Shown: positions 1 through 9,389 of the stretch, in pieces | Numbering within the stretch: position 1 is the stretch's first letter | How the letters are laid out: each line of letters starts with the position of its first letter | DNA from: an uncultured Legionella sp. | GTDB taxonomy: Bacteria > Pseudomonadota > Gammaproteobacteria > Legionellales > Legionellaceae | Assembly: GCA_945952115.1 (NCBI GenBank) | Contig: CAMFHA010000011.1 | Coordinates: forward strand, 1 to 43,643 | Direction of reading: 5' to 3' | Length of the DNA: 43,643 nt | Position numbers and translations under genes: made by a program | The notes under the pieces: model-generated | Seen by the model: the letters and a program-made list of their open reading frames with translations, nothing else | What the model was told of the DNA's origin: nothing | Databases searched by the model: none

Positions 1-3000
1 CTGTATCATAAGGTCTATGCGTTTGGTTCCATCCATAAATAACGTCAGTATATTCTTTGTTAGAAAGTAAGTTAATAGTGTTATGACCTTGCTCCATTTT
101 TGTTGATAATTGATTAATAATTTTAATGAGTTGTTCTAATATGTGTCTTGCTTTGCTTTCAGATAACAGTAAGCCATCAAATTGCAGTTCAATATGTAAT
201 TGTTTATTGGGTATCTCTTGCAAAATAATACCAAAGGGATAGTCCAATTTTGAAAAGCTTTCTTGTTTTTTAATACAGAGTAGAGGATTAGAACCGTTTT
301 GAGGCTTTTGAAGAGGATAATTTTCAAATACTATTAAACTATGGAACAATCTTTGTCCATTGGTTTGTAGTTCTGAAAGTTTTGCAAAGCTATGCTCATT
401 TATTTCATTGATATACTCTTCAATACAGCGCAAATAAGTTCGAATAGTTTTGACGTTATCCCAATCTATGCATAAGGGTAATGTGTTGATATAAAGCCCT
501 ACGCTGGACTCAATACCTTTAATAGGTAAAGCTCGACCAGATATTGTAGTCCCTACAATAGTTTGAGTATCCTGTGTATAAGTTTGAATGAGTTTATGCC
601 ATGCAAATTGCAATAACACATTTAATGTAACTCCTTCAGAAAGGCTCAAATATTTTAACGCTTGATAAGTATCGTCTTCTATAATTAAAATTGTTTTCTT
701 AGGTAACTGTATGCTTCTGTATGTATTAAGATCGGTGGGATGACTAAGCAAAACATTTAAGTTATTTGCGGATTTAAATCCACGCATTTTTTTTTGCCAA
801 TATAAATCAGCGTGCTCTTTATGCTCACTTATATAGGTTTGAGCTTTAAAATAAGCGCTATCTGTTATTACCAATGGTTTTATATTTTTACACAACTGTT
901 CATAGTACTCATGCACTTTGTTCAATAAAATGGGTGTGCTCCATCCATCTATAATGCCATGGTGCACTGTTTTAAGCAGAACATAATGTGATTTATTTAA
1001 TTTTATTAAAGTTAGTCGCAATAAAGTAGGTTTTTTAAGATCAAATGCAAGTTGTTGTTCCTTTTGTCGAATAGTGTGAATCGCTTTTTGATAATCTTGT
1101 GAAAAAGAAATATCAATAGTATTAAACGCTAATTGCCCGGTTTTTCGGACAATTTGAACCATAGACTCATCCCAATTAAAATAAGTGCGTAAAATAGGAT
1201 ACGTCTCGATCGCTAAGAACCATGATTTTTTATAGTGTTCAATCTGTATCTCACTTTCGTAGTCTAAGAGCAGTTGCATCCGATAAGCATCGTCTTCTTC
1301 TTGACTTAAGGCATGATAAATAAAACCTTGTTGTAAACTATTGGCGAGGTAAATATCCTCTATTTCTAAATCTTTTTCCTGCAGATTATCAAGGAAAACT
1401 TGGCTTAATCTTAGTGTAGAAAAGTCACTTGAGGTAAAATAAGTTCTTGTTTGAGCCATGCAATGTTCAATAATAAGCTTCAGGTGCTTTTCATAAGATT
1501 TGGCGACTTGATTGGCTACGGTTTGTGATACGCTAGTCGATATCCTGAAACTTAATTCTCCATGTAATACGAGTCCATCTATATTAAGCAAGTGAGGTTT
1601 GCAATTACTGGCATGATTACTTAACCCAGCCCCTTCTTCTACTAATTGCCAATCCCCTTGAGAATTATCGAACTGCCCCAAATAATTAAAGATAATGTCT
1701 GGTAGATCAAACTCGAGGCAGGATTGTTTAAATGCTCCAAATCCTACACCTTTATTAGGAATAGCTCGTAAAGTTTCCTTTATCAAACAAATACTTTTAG
1801 CAATAGTAGACTGCAGGCTAAGTTTTACGGGAAATATGCTGGTGAACCACCCTAAAGTATGAGATACATCGATTTTATTATCTAGTGTTTCTCTTCCATG
1901 GCCTTCAAGGGTGATACTATAAGTATTTTTTCCTAACCATTCATTCAATGTATAAGCTAAGGCTGTCAATAATAAGTGATTAATTTCCGTATGATAAGTT
2001 TGGTTAGCAAAAGTTAATAGTTGCTTTGTGACTAGATTATCGAATACTGCTTTTGCTCGGTAGTTTTTATTGGATAAGATAGGTGTAGTAGGCATTTCTA
2101 TATATTGAGCTTGCCAATATTCTAATTCTTTTGGGTATCTATCGGAATAGTTTGTAATAAGCTGAACCCATTGCCGATAACTGCTGCTTTTTTGGGTTAG
2201 CGAAGTATAAGTATATAGTCGTTTGAGATCTTCAATTACGATTCGCCAAGACATGGCATCTATAATTAAATGATGAAAAGCAAAATATAAACGCGCGCTA
2301 CCATCTGAATAACCTGTAATATAACCTATTTGCCATAATGGAGGAATATGAATATTGAATGAGGCTTGCCAATTTGTTAATAATCCTTCGATGGCCTTCT
2401 CATTTAATCCACGGATGTCTAATGTTTTAATTTTAGGCACTAATAATTCGCCATATACTTGCTTTATTATTCCATTAGATTTTATGAAATATGCTCGTAA
2501 CATATCGTGATGTTCAACCAGCTTTGGTAAAATTGCATTTAAATGCTCTAAAGACAATAATGGTACTCGGATCAAAAAAGATTGATTGTAATGATTCTCA
2601 TAAGGAAATTGTTGCTTGAAGAACCATGATTGAATGGGCGAGAGCGAAAAACTACCCGATAATAGACCCTGTTCAGCGTGGCTTTTATAGACCTGTCCTA
2701 ATCGTTGAGCTAGTCGCTCAATAGTTCGATGCATTAAAATATCGCGCGCATGACAAGCAATTCCATTTCTTTGTAGACGCGTTGATACTTGAATGCTTTG
2801 TATAGAGTCACCACCCAAGCGAAAAAAATCATCAGATAAATTAATACGTTCGAGTCCCAAAACATCTCGCCAAATCGAATGAATTTTAGACTCTAGCTCA
2901 TTGCGAGGTGCAATATAGTTTTCTTCTTGTGCATTAAAATTGGGTATAGGGAGTGCAGGAATATTTAACTTACCATTGATAGTCAGTGGAAAAGACTCTA

Positions 3001-6000
3001 AGTATAAATAAACTTTTGGAGTCATGTAATCTGGTAAATGTTGTGCTAGATAAGTAACAAGAGTTGATGTTTCAATGGGTTCAGAGCTCGTATAATACCC
3101 AATTAAATAAGAATGTTCACCCGAACTAGATTTTTTTGTATAGGGAAGCACGATTCCTTGATTTATCTTAGGATGAGTTACTAATACTTGCTCAATTTCC
3201 TCTAATTCGATCCGATAGCCACGGATTTTAATTTGATTATCATCACGACCAATATATTGAAGGTTACCATCAGGCAACCAGCGGACTAAATCTCCTGTTT
3301 TATAAAGAGTTGCATACCCTTTTACTTTATCTGTTTCGCTTACAAAAGGATTTGGTATGAACTTCTCTTGAGTCAGATCAGGCTGATTAAGGTAGCCACG
3401 AGCTAATCCTGCGCCACTGATATGAAGTTCTCCTATAGCACCTATAGGTAGAAGTTGATTGTTTTTATCTAATATATACACCTTAAGATCATCAAGTTTC
3501 TTACCTATGGAGGTTTTTATTTTATCATTCGCAAGTAATTGTTTGCATGTAGCATGAACGGTTGTTTCTGTAATACCATACATGTTAATTAGGAGCGGCT
3601 TTGTATCTCCAATGTGTTGCCACCAACGTTGTAAAATGGAGGCTCGCAAGGCCTCACCACCCAAAATAATATAGCGAAGACTTCCTATAGGAATTTTTTT
3701 ATTTGATACCGCATCAGAAAAAGCTCCAAATGCGCTGGGAGTCTGATTGAGAACACTTACCTGATGTTTACTACATAACTGATAAAAACGCTCCATATCT
3801 CGAGTTTCAGTATGTGTAGGAATGACTAGTTTCCCTCCATAAAATAATGCCCCCCATATTTCCCATACTGAAAAATCGAATACATATGAATGATATAAGG
3901 TCCATACATCTTCCGTGTTAAAGTTAAAATATTGCTCTGTTGTACTAAATAAACGTACCACATTAAGATGAGATACCATCACTCCTTTAGGATACCCGGT
4001 GGTTCCCGATGTATATATTATATAAGCTAAATCGGTAGATTGAGTCTTCGTTGTTAAACTTTGAATACTTTCGTTTTGGTAAGGTTTTGTATCTAATGTA
4101 ATTGTGTGGATATTCTTCAAAGAGAAGGTATTCACCCAGGCTTTTTGCGTGAGTAACAATGAGGATTGTGTATCCTTAAGTATAAAATCAATACGTTCTA
4201 TTGGATAATTAGGATCTATAGGCACATAAGCACCACCTGCTTTTAATATACTTAAAATTCCAATCAGCATGTCCATAGAGCGATCCAGACATATTGCAAT
4301 GAATGTATTGGGTTTTAATGAACTATTGTGATACTGTTTTTGAATAAAGCGCGCTAATTGATTAGATAATTCATCAAGCTCTTTATAACTTATCTCTTTA
4401 TGTTCAAATATGAGTGCAATCTTATTTGGAGTACGGGATGCTTGCTCTTCAAATAAGTGATGGATGGTTTTCTGACTTGGATAAGTGTTACTTGAGTGGT
4501 TCCATTTGTAAATTATTTTAGAATAGTCATGCTGGTTCAAATAACACAGATCACCCACTTGCATGTTTGGTTGATGAATAATTTGCTCAAGTATAATATT
4601 AAAACAATCGAGAAGCTGTTGTGGATGAGGAATATCTAATGATTCGGTTGGATATTGCAATTGAAGTTGTAGTTGATGATTCTGTTCACAAGCTATTAAT
4701 ATTAATGAATAATTGAGTGCTTCTATATTTTTAAGAATATCTTCTTGTATGTTTGAAGCAATATCATTATCTATTGGGTAATATTCATAGATAAATAAAC
4801 TATTCGATAACGGCTCGTTTTCTTTTAATAAGCTCAATAAACGTATACTTTTGTTTTCATGCAAAAACGTGATTAATTCCTGTAGTTCATAAAGTGCGTC
4901 TAAAACACAAGGGTTCGAATGCTGATAAATGAGAGGTAAAGTTTCATTGACAGTTTTGCAACCAGAAGTGATAACTTTAGATACAGTTAGATCATTTCGT
5001 TTGTATATACTCAGGGTTTTATGCCATGCGAATTGTAGAAAAGCATTTGTTGAAATAGCGAAATGCTTCGCTTGCTTTTTTAACAACTTTACTATTTCAG
5101 TATCAATGGTGTGAAATAAACTTTTTTTCTCTATAAATGAGTATTTTCCCGGATCTCGCGGCGTTGCTTCTAAGTTGGAACATAAGTCTTGATTCACTAT
5201 CGTTGCAATTTGCAACATATATGTTGTCCATAATGTTTTATTAGTTTGCATGCCCCAAGGAATTTCATTTAGAAAAATATAATGCGTTGGTAACATAAAA
5301 CTAGGTAATTGCTCAGCTAAGAACGACTCTATTTTTTTTATGGAAGGGATATAATTGTTCGCAACTATATATGCAATCAATCTGTTGTCTTCGGATTCTT
5401 TAGCAAATACTAGCGCATCATGGATGTGTCCATGTTGCATGAGGACATATTTTATTTTATTCAAATCGACAGTATATCCACGAAATTTAACTTTAGAGTT
5501 TCTTTGACATATCAGTTCAACCTGGCTATCTGGTAAAAATTTGACCATATCGCCGGTTTTGTATATTCGCTTATTTCTCCCTTGAGCTTTCTCTTCTGTA
5601 TTTTGGAAAGGATTATCTATATATGATTGTGCTGTTAATTCAGATTGATTTAAATAACCTCGTGCCAATCCTAAGCCGCCGATATACAATTCACCTATCG
5701 AACCCAATGGCATTGGGTTTAGATTGTTATCTAGTATATAACATTGCTGACCTAATAAGGGTCTACCTATAATATTGGGCTGCATGCAGGCATTATCTAA
5801 ATTACAAAGACTACCTATAGTGGTTTCGCTTGAATCATAGTGAGTAATTATTTTTATATGATCATAACTTGACAATGCGCACAATGGCTTTTTAATACTC
5901 TGGTTTCCTCCCAACACTAGCATCAAGCTATTAACAATGGGTGCATCCTTATCCAGAAAAATATTTAACAACACTTTTTCAAAATAAGCCCAGGTACATT

Positions 6001-8179
6001 TTAAAAAATTAATATGATGTTTTGGTAGGTATTCTAATAAGTATGAGCAATCTAAGTAAGTCTCTTTGTTTAATATATGGACTTCTCCACCTTTGATAAG
6101 TAAGGGGTAGATCCCAGTACAAGTTGAATCAAAATGGGTATCGGGAACTGCTATTGATTTATTAAATTCTGAAATACCAAGCTGTTCAACTATTCCTTTT
6201 GTATAGGCAAGAAGCGCTTGATGTTCGACTATAATCCCTTTGGGATGGTCTACTGTTGCATCGGAATATGTGACATAAGCTGCATGAAAGGGGCTTACTA
6301 AACGATTTATATTGTTTGTTTGTTCTTTTTGTAATTGCGTTTGGATTTTTTTATTATCAATAGTCAATACAATCGGTGGTGTTGTTTCTTGCTTATCGAT
6401 AATAATTAGTTCTTTTATTTTTGTTTCATAAAGGGCATTTACTAAGATGATATTTGCCCTAGTATCCTTTAATAGATAGCGAATACGTTTAATTGAAAGA
6501 TTCGGGTCAATTATCACATAGGCAGCCCCAGCTTTTAAAATGGCAAGGATTGTGATTAATAGCCGTTCCGAATGCTCTATACATACAGCAATGATCTCTT
6601 CATTATGAACGTCATAATTCAGGGTTAAGTATCGGGCTAATTGATTTGAGCGATGATTGAGAGCCTCATAACTCATTTTGATTCCATTAAATACGATAGC
6701 AGTATTTGCTGGTGTTTTTTGGGCTTGCTCTTCAAAACAACCATGAATGGTTTGTAGCTCATTTGTCTGTTTCTTGCTCTTGTTCCAGTCATATACTAAT
6801 TTTTGATAAGTATCTTTATTTAAAACACAATAATGTTGCAGGTTAATCGGCTCATTGATTGAGCTCTTGGCAACTTTTGTTATAAACAATTTAAATGCAG
6901 TTATGAAAGAAGTAATCCATGTTTTGTCGAATAAAGCTTTTTTATATCTTAACTTAAATTTAATATGATTTTCATCGTCATACTGTAAGCCAAAATCAAT
7001 AAATGTTTTGTTGCTACATGATAAATCTATGGTCTCTATTTTCACATCACGAAGTGCAAGAGGCTTATTATTTAAATTTGCTTGACAAAAATCTACATTG
7101 AAACGGTAGGAGTTTTTATTTCGAAGGTCGGATCGTGTTTTATTGATACTATACACTAAGGGATAATGCTGATATTGTTTACTAATTTTTCTTTGTTGAT
7201 TGATATTTTGCATCAATTCATTCAAATTCGCGTATTTATCTATTTCAATTTTTAAAAGTATATTATTGACAAAAGATCCTGCCACACTTGTAAAACCTTT
7301 AGGTCGGACATTGATGGGATAACTTAATAAAAATCGTTCTTGATTACAGAATTTGCTTAGTATCGTGCTATATATAGCCACCAAGCAATTAAACAGGGTT
7401 GTTCTATTTCTCTTTGCATAGATTCGTAAAGCGTTTGATATAAATTCATCTAATTCGAAATAAATAAATTCACCTACATCATCATCTGTGGCTCCAATTT
7501 GGTCGGAATCAAGCCCCTTTTTTTTATAAGGAAAGTCGAGATGAAAGGGTACATCTGATATGAAATCAAGCCAATATTTTTGAGCATGCATATTATAGTC
7601 ATCTGTCAAAATTTCTTGTTCAGCATGCACAGCATCAGTAAATGAAATGAGAGGGGAATAAGGAACGTGATCAGAAGAACCATTTATCCAGTAATTATAA
7701 TTTAATGCAATTTCTTCAGCAATAATTTGACCCATTACTAGGTCGGCTACTATATGATGCACATTTATAATAAAATAATATTCTGAATCGTCTTTTGAAT
7801 GTGATAACAAGTGAAATCTAATAAGTGGCTCGTGGATTAAATTGAAAGGTCTATCTAAAATATCTCTGATCTGCATCTTAGCTGGTTTGCATGAATCAAG
7901 ATTTTCTTCCCTATAAATTTCATGAATAGTAAAAGGTGAGTAATAGCACTCGCTTCCATCATCATTGAATCGAGCATGCAAAATTTCATGCTTTTGAATC
8001 AACACGTCACAAGCGTTTTTTAAAGCAGTTTTATTTAAGTTGTTACCTATTTTGTAGACAAACGAAACGTTATATGTGCTATCGTCGGGAGAGTTTGCCC
8101 ATTCAACAAAAAAACGTTTTTGGTATGCGGAAAAGGCTATAAGTTTTTGATCAACCAAATTTGAGATATTTTCGAACAT
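1..8179 (-). CDS. Large multimodular nonribosomal peptide synthetase, 3' end outside window
   Basis: The minus frame is open from 8179 to the left edge (2726 codons visible, C-terminus missing). Domain order read from the translation: condensation domain with HHIVADL at residues 141-147; degenerate adenylation domain A1 (about 460-985; SDATVD at 639-644 where TSGTTG is expected, HYDSSE at 780-785 for YGPTE); no carrier domain; C-terminal part only of a condensation domain (about 1000-1205); intact A2 (about 1215-1745, core motif Ser1391); carrier domain with Ser1792; epimerization domain (HH at 1969-1970, NYLGQFD near 2163); a condensation domain of the type following epimerases (HHGIIDG, 2406-2412); then the first residues of another A domain. 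By eye against GrsA, A2 has the code DFWNIGMVHK, the classic threonine code. Start 8179 is preceded by a weak AAGAAAG; an in-frame ATG at 8245 lacks a ribosome site. The product is unknown; NRPS identity is certain. Confidence 0.95.
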   Translation of the reverse strand, partial: MFENISNLVDQKLIAFSAYQKRFFVEWANSPDDSTYNVSFVYKIGNNLNKTALKNACDVLIQKHEILHARFNDDGSECYYSPFTIHEIYREENLDSCKPAKMQIRDILDRPFNLIHEPLIRFHLLSHSKDDSEYYFIINVHHIVADLVMGQIIAEEIALNYNYWINGSSDHVPYSPLISFTDAVHAEQEILTDDYNMHAQKYWLDFISDVPFHLDFPYKKKGLDSDQIGATDDDVGEFIYFELDEFISNALRIYAKRNRTTLFNCLVAIYSTILSKFCNQERFLLSYPINVRPKGFTSVAGSFVNNILLKIEIDKYANLNELMQNINQQRKISKQYQHYPLVYSINKTRSDLRNKNSYRFNVDFCQANLNNKPLALRDVKIETIDLSCSNKTFIDFGLQYDDENHIKFKLRYKKALFDKTWITSFITAFKLFITKVAKSSINEPINLQHYCVLNKDTYQKLVYDWNKSKKQTNELQTIHGCFEEQAQKTPANTAIVFNGIKMSYEALNHRSNQLARYLTLNYDVHNEEIIAVCIEHSERLLITILAILKAGAAYVIIDPNLSIKRIRYLLKDTRANIILVNALYETKIKELIIIDKQETTPPIVLTIDNKKIQTQLQKEQTNNINRLVSPFHAAYVTYSDATVDHPKGIIVEHQALLAYTKGIVEQLGISEFNKSIAVPDTHFDSTCTGIYPLLIKGGEVHILNKETYLDCSYLLEYLPKHHINFLKCTWAYFEKVLLNIFLDKDAPIVNSLMLVLGGNQSIKKPLCALSSYDHIKIITHYDSSETTIGSLCNLDNACMQPNIIGRPLLGQQCYILDNNLNPMPLGSIGELYIGGLGLARGYLNQSELTAQSYIDNPFQNTEEKAQGRNKRIYKTGDMVKFLPDSQVELICQRNSKVKFRGYTVDLNKIKYVLMQHGHIHDALVFAKESEDNRLIAYIVANNYIPSIKKIESFLAEQLPSFMLPTHYIFLNEIPWGMQTNKTLWTTYMLQIATIVNQDLCSNLEATPRDPGKYSFIEKKSLFHTIDTEIVKLLKKQAKHFAISTNAFLQFAWHKTLSIYKRNDLTVSKVITSGCKTVNETLPLIYQHSNPCVLDALYELQELITFLHENKSIRLLSLLKENEPLSNSLFIYEYYPIDNDIASNIQEDILKNIEALNYSLILIACEQNHQLQLQLQYPTESLDIPHPQQLLDCFNIILEQIIHQPNMQVGDLCYLNQHDYSKIIYKWNHSSNTYPSQKTIHHLFEEQASRTPNKIALIFEHKEISYKELDELSNQLARFIQKQYHNSSLKPNTFIAICLDRSMDMLIGILSILKAGGAYVPIDPNYPIERIDFILKDTQSSLLLTQKAWVNTFSLKNIHTITLDTKPYQNESIQSLTTKTQSTDLAYIIYTSGTTGYPKGVMVSHLNVVRLFSTTEQYFNFNTEDVWTLYHSYVFDFSVWEIWGALFYGGKLVIPTHTETRDMERFYQLCSKHQVSVLNQTPSAFGAFSDAVSNKKIPIGSLRYIILGGEALRASILQRWWQHIGDTKPLLINMYGITETTVHATCKQLLANDKIKTSIGKKLDDLKVYILDKNNQLLPIGAIGELHISGAGLARGYLNQPDLTQEKFIPNPFVSETDKVKGYATLYKTGDLVRWLPDGNLQYIGRDDNQIKIRGYRIELEEIEQVLVTHPKINQGIVLPYTKKSSSGEHSYLIGYYTSSEPIETSTLVTYLAQHLPDYMTPKVYLYLESFPLTINGKLNIPALPIPNFNAQEENYIAPRNELESKIHSIWRDVLGLERINLSDDFFRLGGDSIQSIQVSTRLQRNGIACHARDILMHRTIERLAQRLGQVYKSHAEQGLLSGSFSLSPIQSWFFKQQFPYENHYNQSFLIRVPLLSLEHLNAILPKLVEHHDMLRAYFIKSNGIIKQVYGELLVPKIKTLDIRGLNEKAIEGLLTNWQASFNIHIPPLWQIGYITGYSDGSARLYFAFHHLIIDAMSWRIVIEDLKRLYTYTSLTQKSSSYRQWVQLITNYSDRYPKELEYWQAQYIEMPTTPILSNKNYRAKAVFDNLVTKQLLTFANQTYHTEINHLLLTALAYTLNEWLGKNTYSITLEGHGRETLDNKIDVSHTLGWFTSIFPVKLSLQSTIAKSICLIKETLRAIPNKGVGFGAFKQSCLEFDLPDIIFNYLGQFDNSQGDWQLVEEGAGLSNHASNCKPHLLNIDGLVLHGELSFRISTSVSQTVANQVAKSYEKHLKLIIEHCMAQTRTYFTSSDFSTLRLSQVFLDNLQEKDLEIEDIYLANSLQQGFIYHALSQEEDDAYRMQLLLDYESEIQIEHYKKSWFLAIETYPILRTYFNWDESMVQIVRKTGQLAFNTIDISFSQDYQKAIHTIRQKEQQLAFDLKKPTLLRLTLIKLNKSHYVLLKTVHHGIIDGWSTPILLNKVHEYYEQLCKNIKPLVITDSAYFKAQTYISEHKEHADLYWQKKMRGFKSANNLNVLLSHPTDLNTYRSIQLPKKTILIIEDDTYQALKYLSLSEGVTLNVLLQFAWHKLIQTYTQDTQTIVGTTISGRALPIKGIESSVGLYINTLPLCIDWDNVKTIRTYLRCIEEYINEINEHSFAKLSELQTNGQRLFHSLIVFENYPLQKPQNGSNPLLCIKKQESFSKLDYPFGIILQEIPNKQLHIELQFDGLLLSESKARHILEQLIKIINQLSTKMEQGHNTINLLSNKEYTDVIYGWNQTHRPYDT

Positions 8180-8230
8180 TGCTTTCTTATATATTAATTT
8201 TGATTTTATTAAGCGGCCAATAACGAGACG

Positions 8231-8275
8231 CTCAATTTTACGCATGCCAATTTACTGGGTTTGCGCAAAATTGAG
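8231..8275. promoter_or_regulatory. Inverted repeat just upstream of the large NRPS
   Basis: CTCAATTTTACGC (8231-8243) faces GCGCAAAATTGAG (8263-8275), a 13-bp arm with one mismatch that becomes a G-U pair in minus-strand RNA. The loop is 19 nt. It sits between the outer-membrane gene and the NRPS start and is not followed by a U tract, so an operator or leader hairpin is more likely than a terminator. The function is inferred only from position. Confidence 0.4.
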
Positions 8276-8311
8276 TATTCTTAAAAAGGACGGCAATGAG
8301 TATTTGTTACA

Positions 8312-9031
8312 TCAAATAAAATTATAACGAATACCAAATAAAACAGAATTTAATGTTGGGTTTTGCGAATTAAGTGAGCCACTCTCTATAACGGCGTCAG
8401 GGGTAATCTTTTCCATAGTATTATTGTATACATTCGCACCAAATACATGCATATAAGCGACTGAAAATTTCCAATTTTCAGTTAGAGCATACATAACGCC
8501 TACTTTAATTTCTGGCAAAGCTTCAGTTTGGCTGAATATAGATGTTTTAATGCCAGAGTATACGCCTCCAGGAATCTGTGTTGCAAAGTTTTGAGTGACT
8601 TTGGTATGCATGTTTTGAACCATTAAACCTACTTGCCCAAACAAATCAATTTTATTAATTTCATACGCACCTCCAACCAAAAAATCATAACCATCTAATA
8701 CTGTGCGTGCACTTGCACCCAATATTGGAGCAGATTGATTAAAAGAGCCATAATATCCACCGCCTATTTCTGCCATCAAAGCTATATTTTGTGAATAATT
8801 ATTTGCTAATCCAGCTAAAAATCTTCCTCCCCAGGGTTGTTTAGTACTCTGAGCAACAATATTGTTATAATCTGTTGGCTGAAATTTATTCCATGTAACC
8901 GATGCTTCTGCTCCAGTATAATAATAAAAACTAGATGCTTTTGGGGTATTTAAAGGGCCCATACTACCAGAAAATACTGTATAAGGGCTCATAATTGTAA
9001 GCGTTGTCATTATGAGTAATGGTTTTTTCAT
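8312..9031 (-). CDS. Outer-membrane beta-barrel protein
   Basis: This is a 239-aa protein with an N-terminal signal peptide (about 1-22) followed by alternating hydrophobic/polar strands rich in Tyr, Phe, Gly and Asn, ending in GIRYNFI, as expected for a small barrel whose last strand carries aromatic residues. It resembles the porin-like barrels found in many copies in Legionella genomes; the substrate is unknown. A good ribosome site (AAGGATG) precedes the ATG. It lies between two NRPS genes on the same strand, 132 bp upstream of the large one, so it could be co-transcribed with it, but nothing in the protein links it to peptide export. The barrel call is based on composition and pattern. 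Confidence 0.75.
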   Translation of the reverse strand: MKKPLLIMTTLTIMSPYTVFSGSMGPLNTPKASSFYYYTGAEASVTWNKFQPTDYNNIVAQSTKQPWGGRFLAGLANNYSQNIALMAEIGGGYYGSFNQSAPILGASARTVLDGYDFLVGGAYEINKIDLFGQVGLMVQNMHTKVTQNFATQIPGGVYSGIKTSIFSQTEALPEIKVGVMYALTENWKFSVAYMHVFGANVYNNTMEKITPDAVIESGSLNSQNPTLNSVLFGIRYNFI

Positions 9032-9221
9032 TTTTCATCCTTAAAAAAAAATTTTATGCCCTCCTTCTAATCATCAGAAATGTAAATTTTGAAGGATTGA
9101 GGGTATATCGTATTAATATAAAATATCGTTGTACTTACTAATGCAGAAGAACTCTCTTTAACGTATAGTAATGTATCATAATCAATTAATAAAATGAACA
9201 TAATTCAAGAAATATCAGGGT

Positions 9222-9370
9222 AAACGCATCTAAATTTTGAGCACTAAAAGCGTCTCTGTTGCCTACGTCACAGCATCCAGACGGCCTTGAAGTGAGGGAG
9301 AGTCTGGATTTCGCGCATAAAGCACGGAACGTAGGTCTTTTGGATTTATAATGTAGGTTTAGATGTGTTT
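9222..9370. repeat. MITE-like palindromic element, 149 bp
   Basis: Terminal inverted repeats AAACGCATCTAAA (9222-9234) and TTTAGATGTGTTT (9358-9370) match at 12 of 13 positions. Nested inside are CCTACGT (9262-9268) with ACGTAGG (9329-9335) and ATCCAGAC (9275-9282) with GTCTGGAT (9302-9309). No ORF is present. It occupies most of the gap between the A-PCP-TE gene and the beta-barrel gene. Mobility is inferred; no target duplication was recognised. Confidence 0.55.
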
Positions 9371-9389
9371 TGAGTATATTTGTTTCAGC

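Noticed and set aside
136..327. 63-codon minus-strand ORF
   Set aside because: It is in another frame of the large NRPS, which is open throughout.
4905..4921. GGTTCGAAT string like a tRNA T-arm
   Set aside because: It lies inside the NRPS reading frame and no acceptor or anticodon stems surround it.
4929..5114. 61-codon plus-strand ORF
   Set aside because: It is antisense to the half condensation domain of the NRPS and has no ribosome site or family pattern.
1..8179. Frameshift or stop as the reason for the degenerate first NRPS module
   Set aside because: The minus frame reads through from the start to the left edge, with good NRPS domains on both sides, so the change is in-frame.
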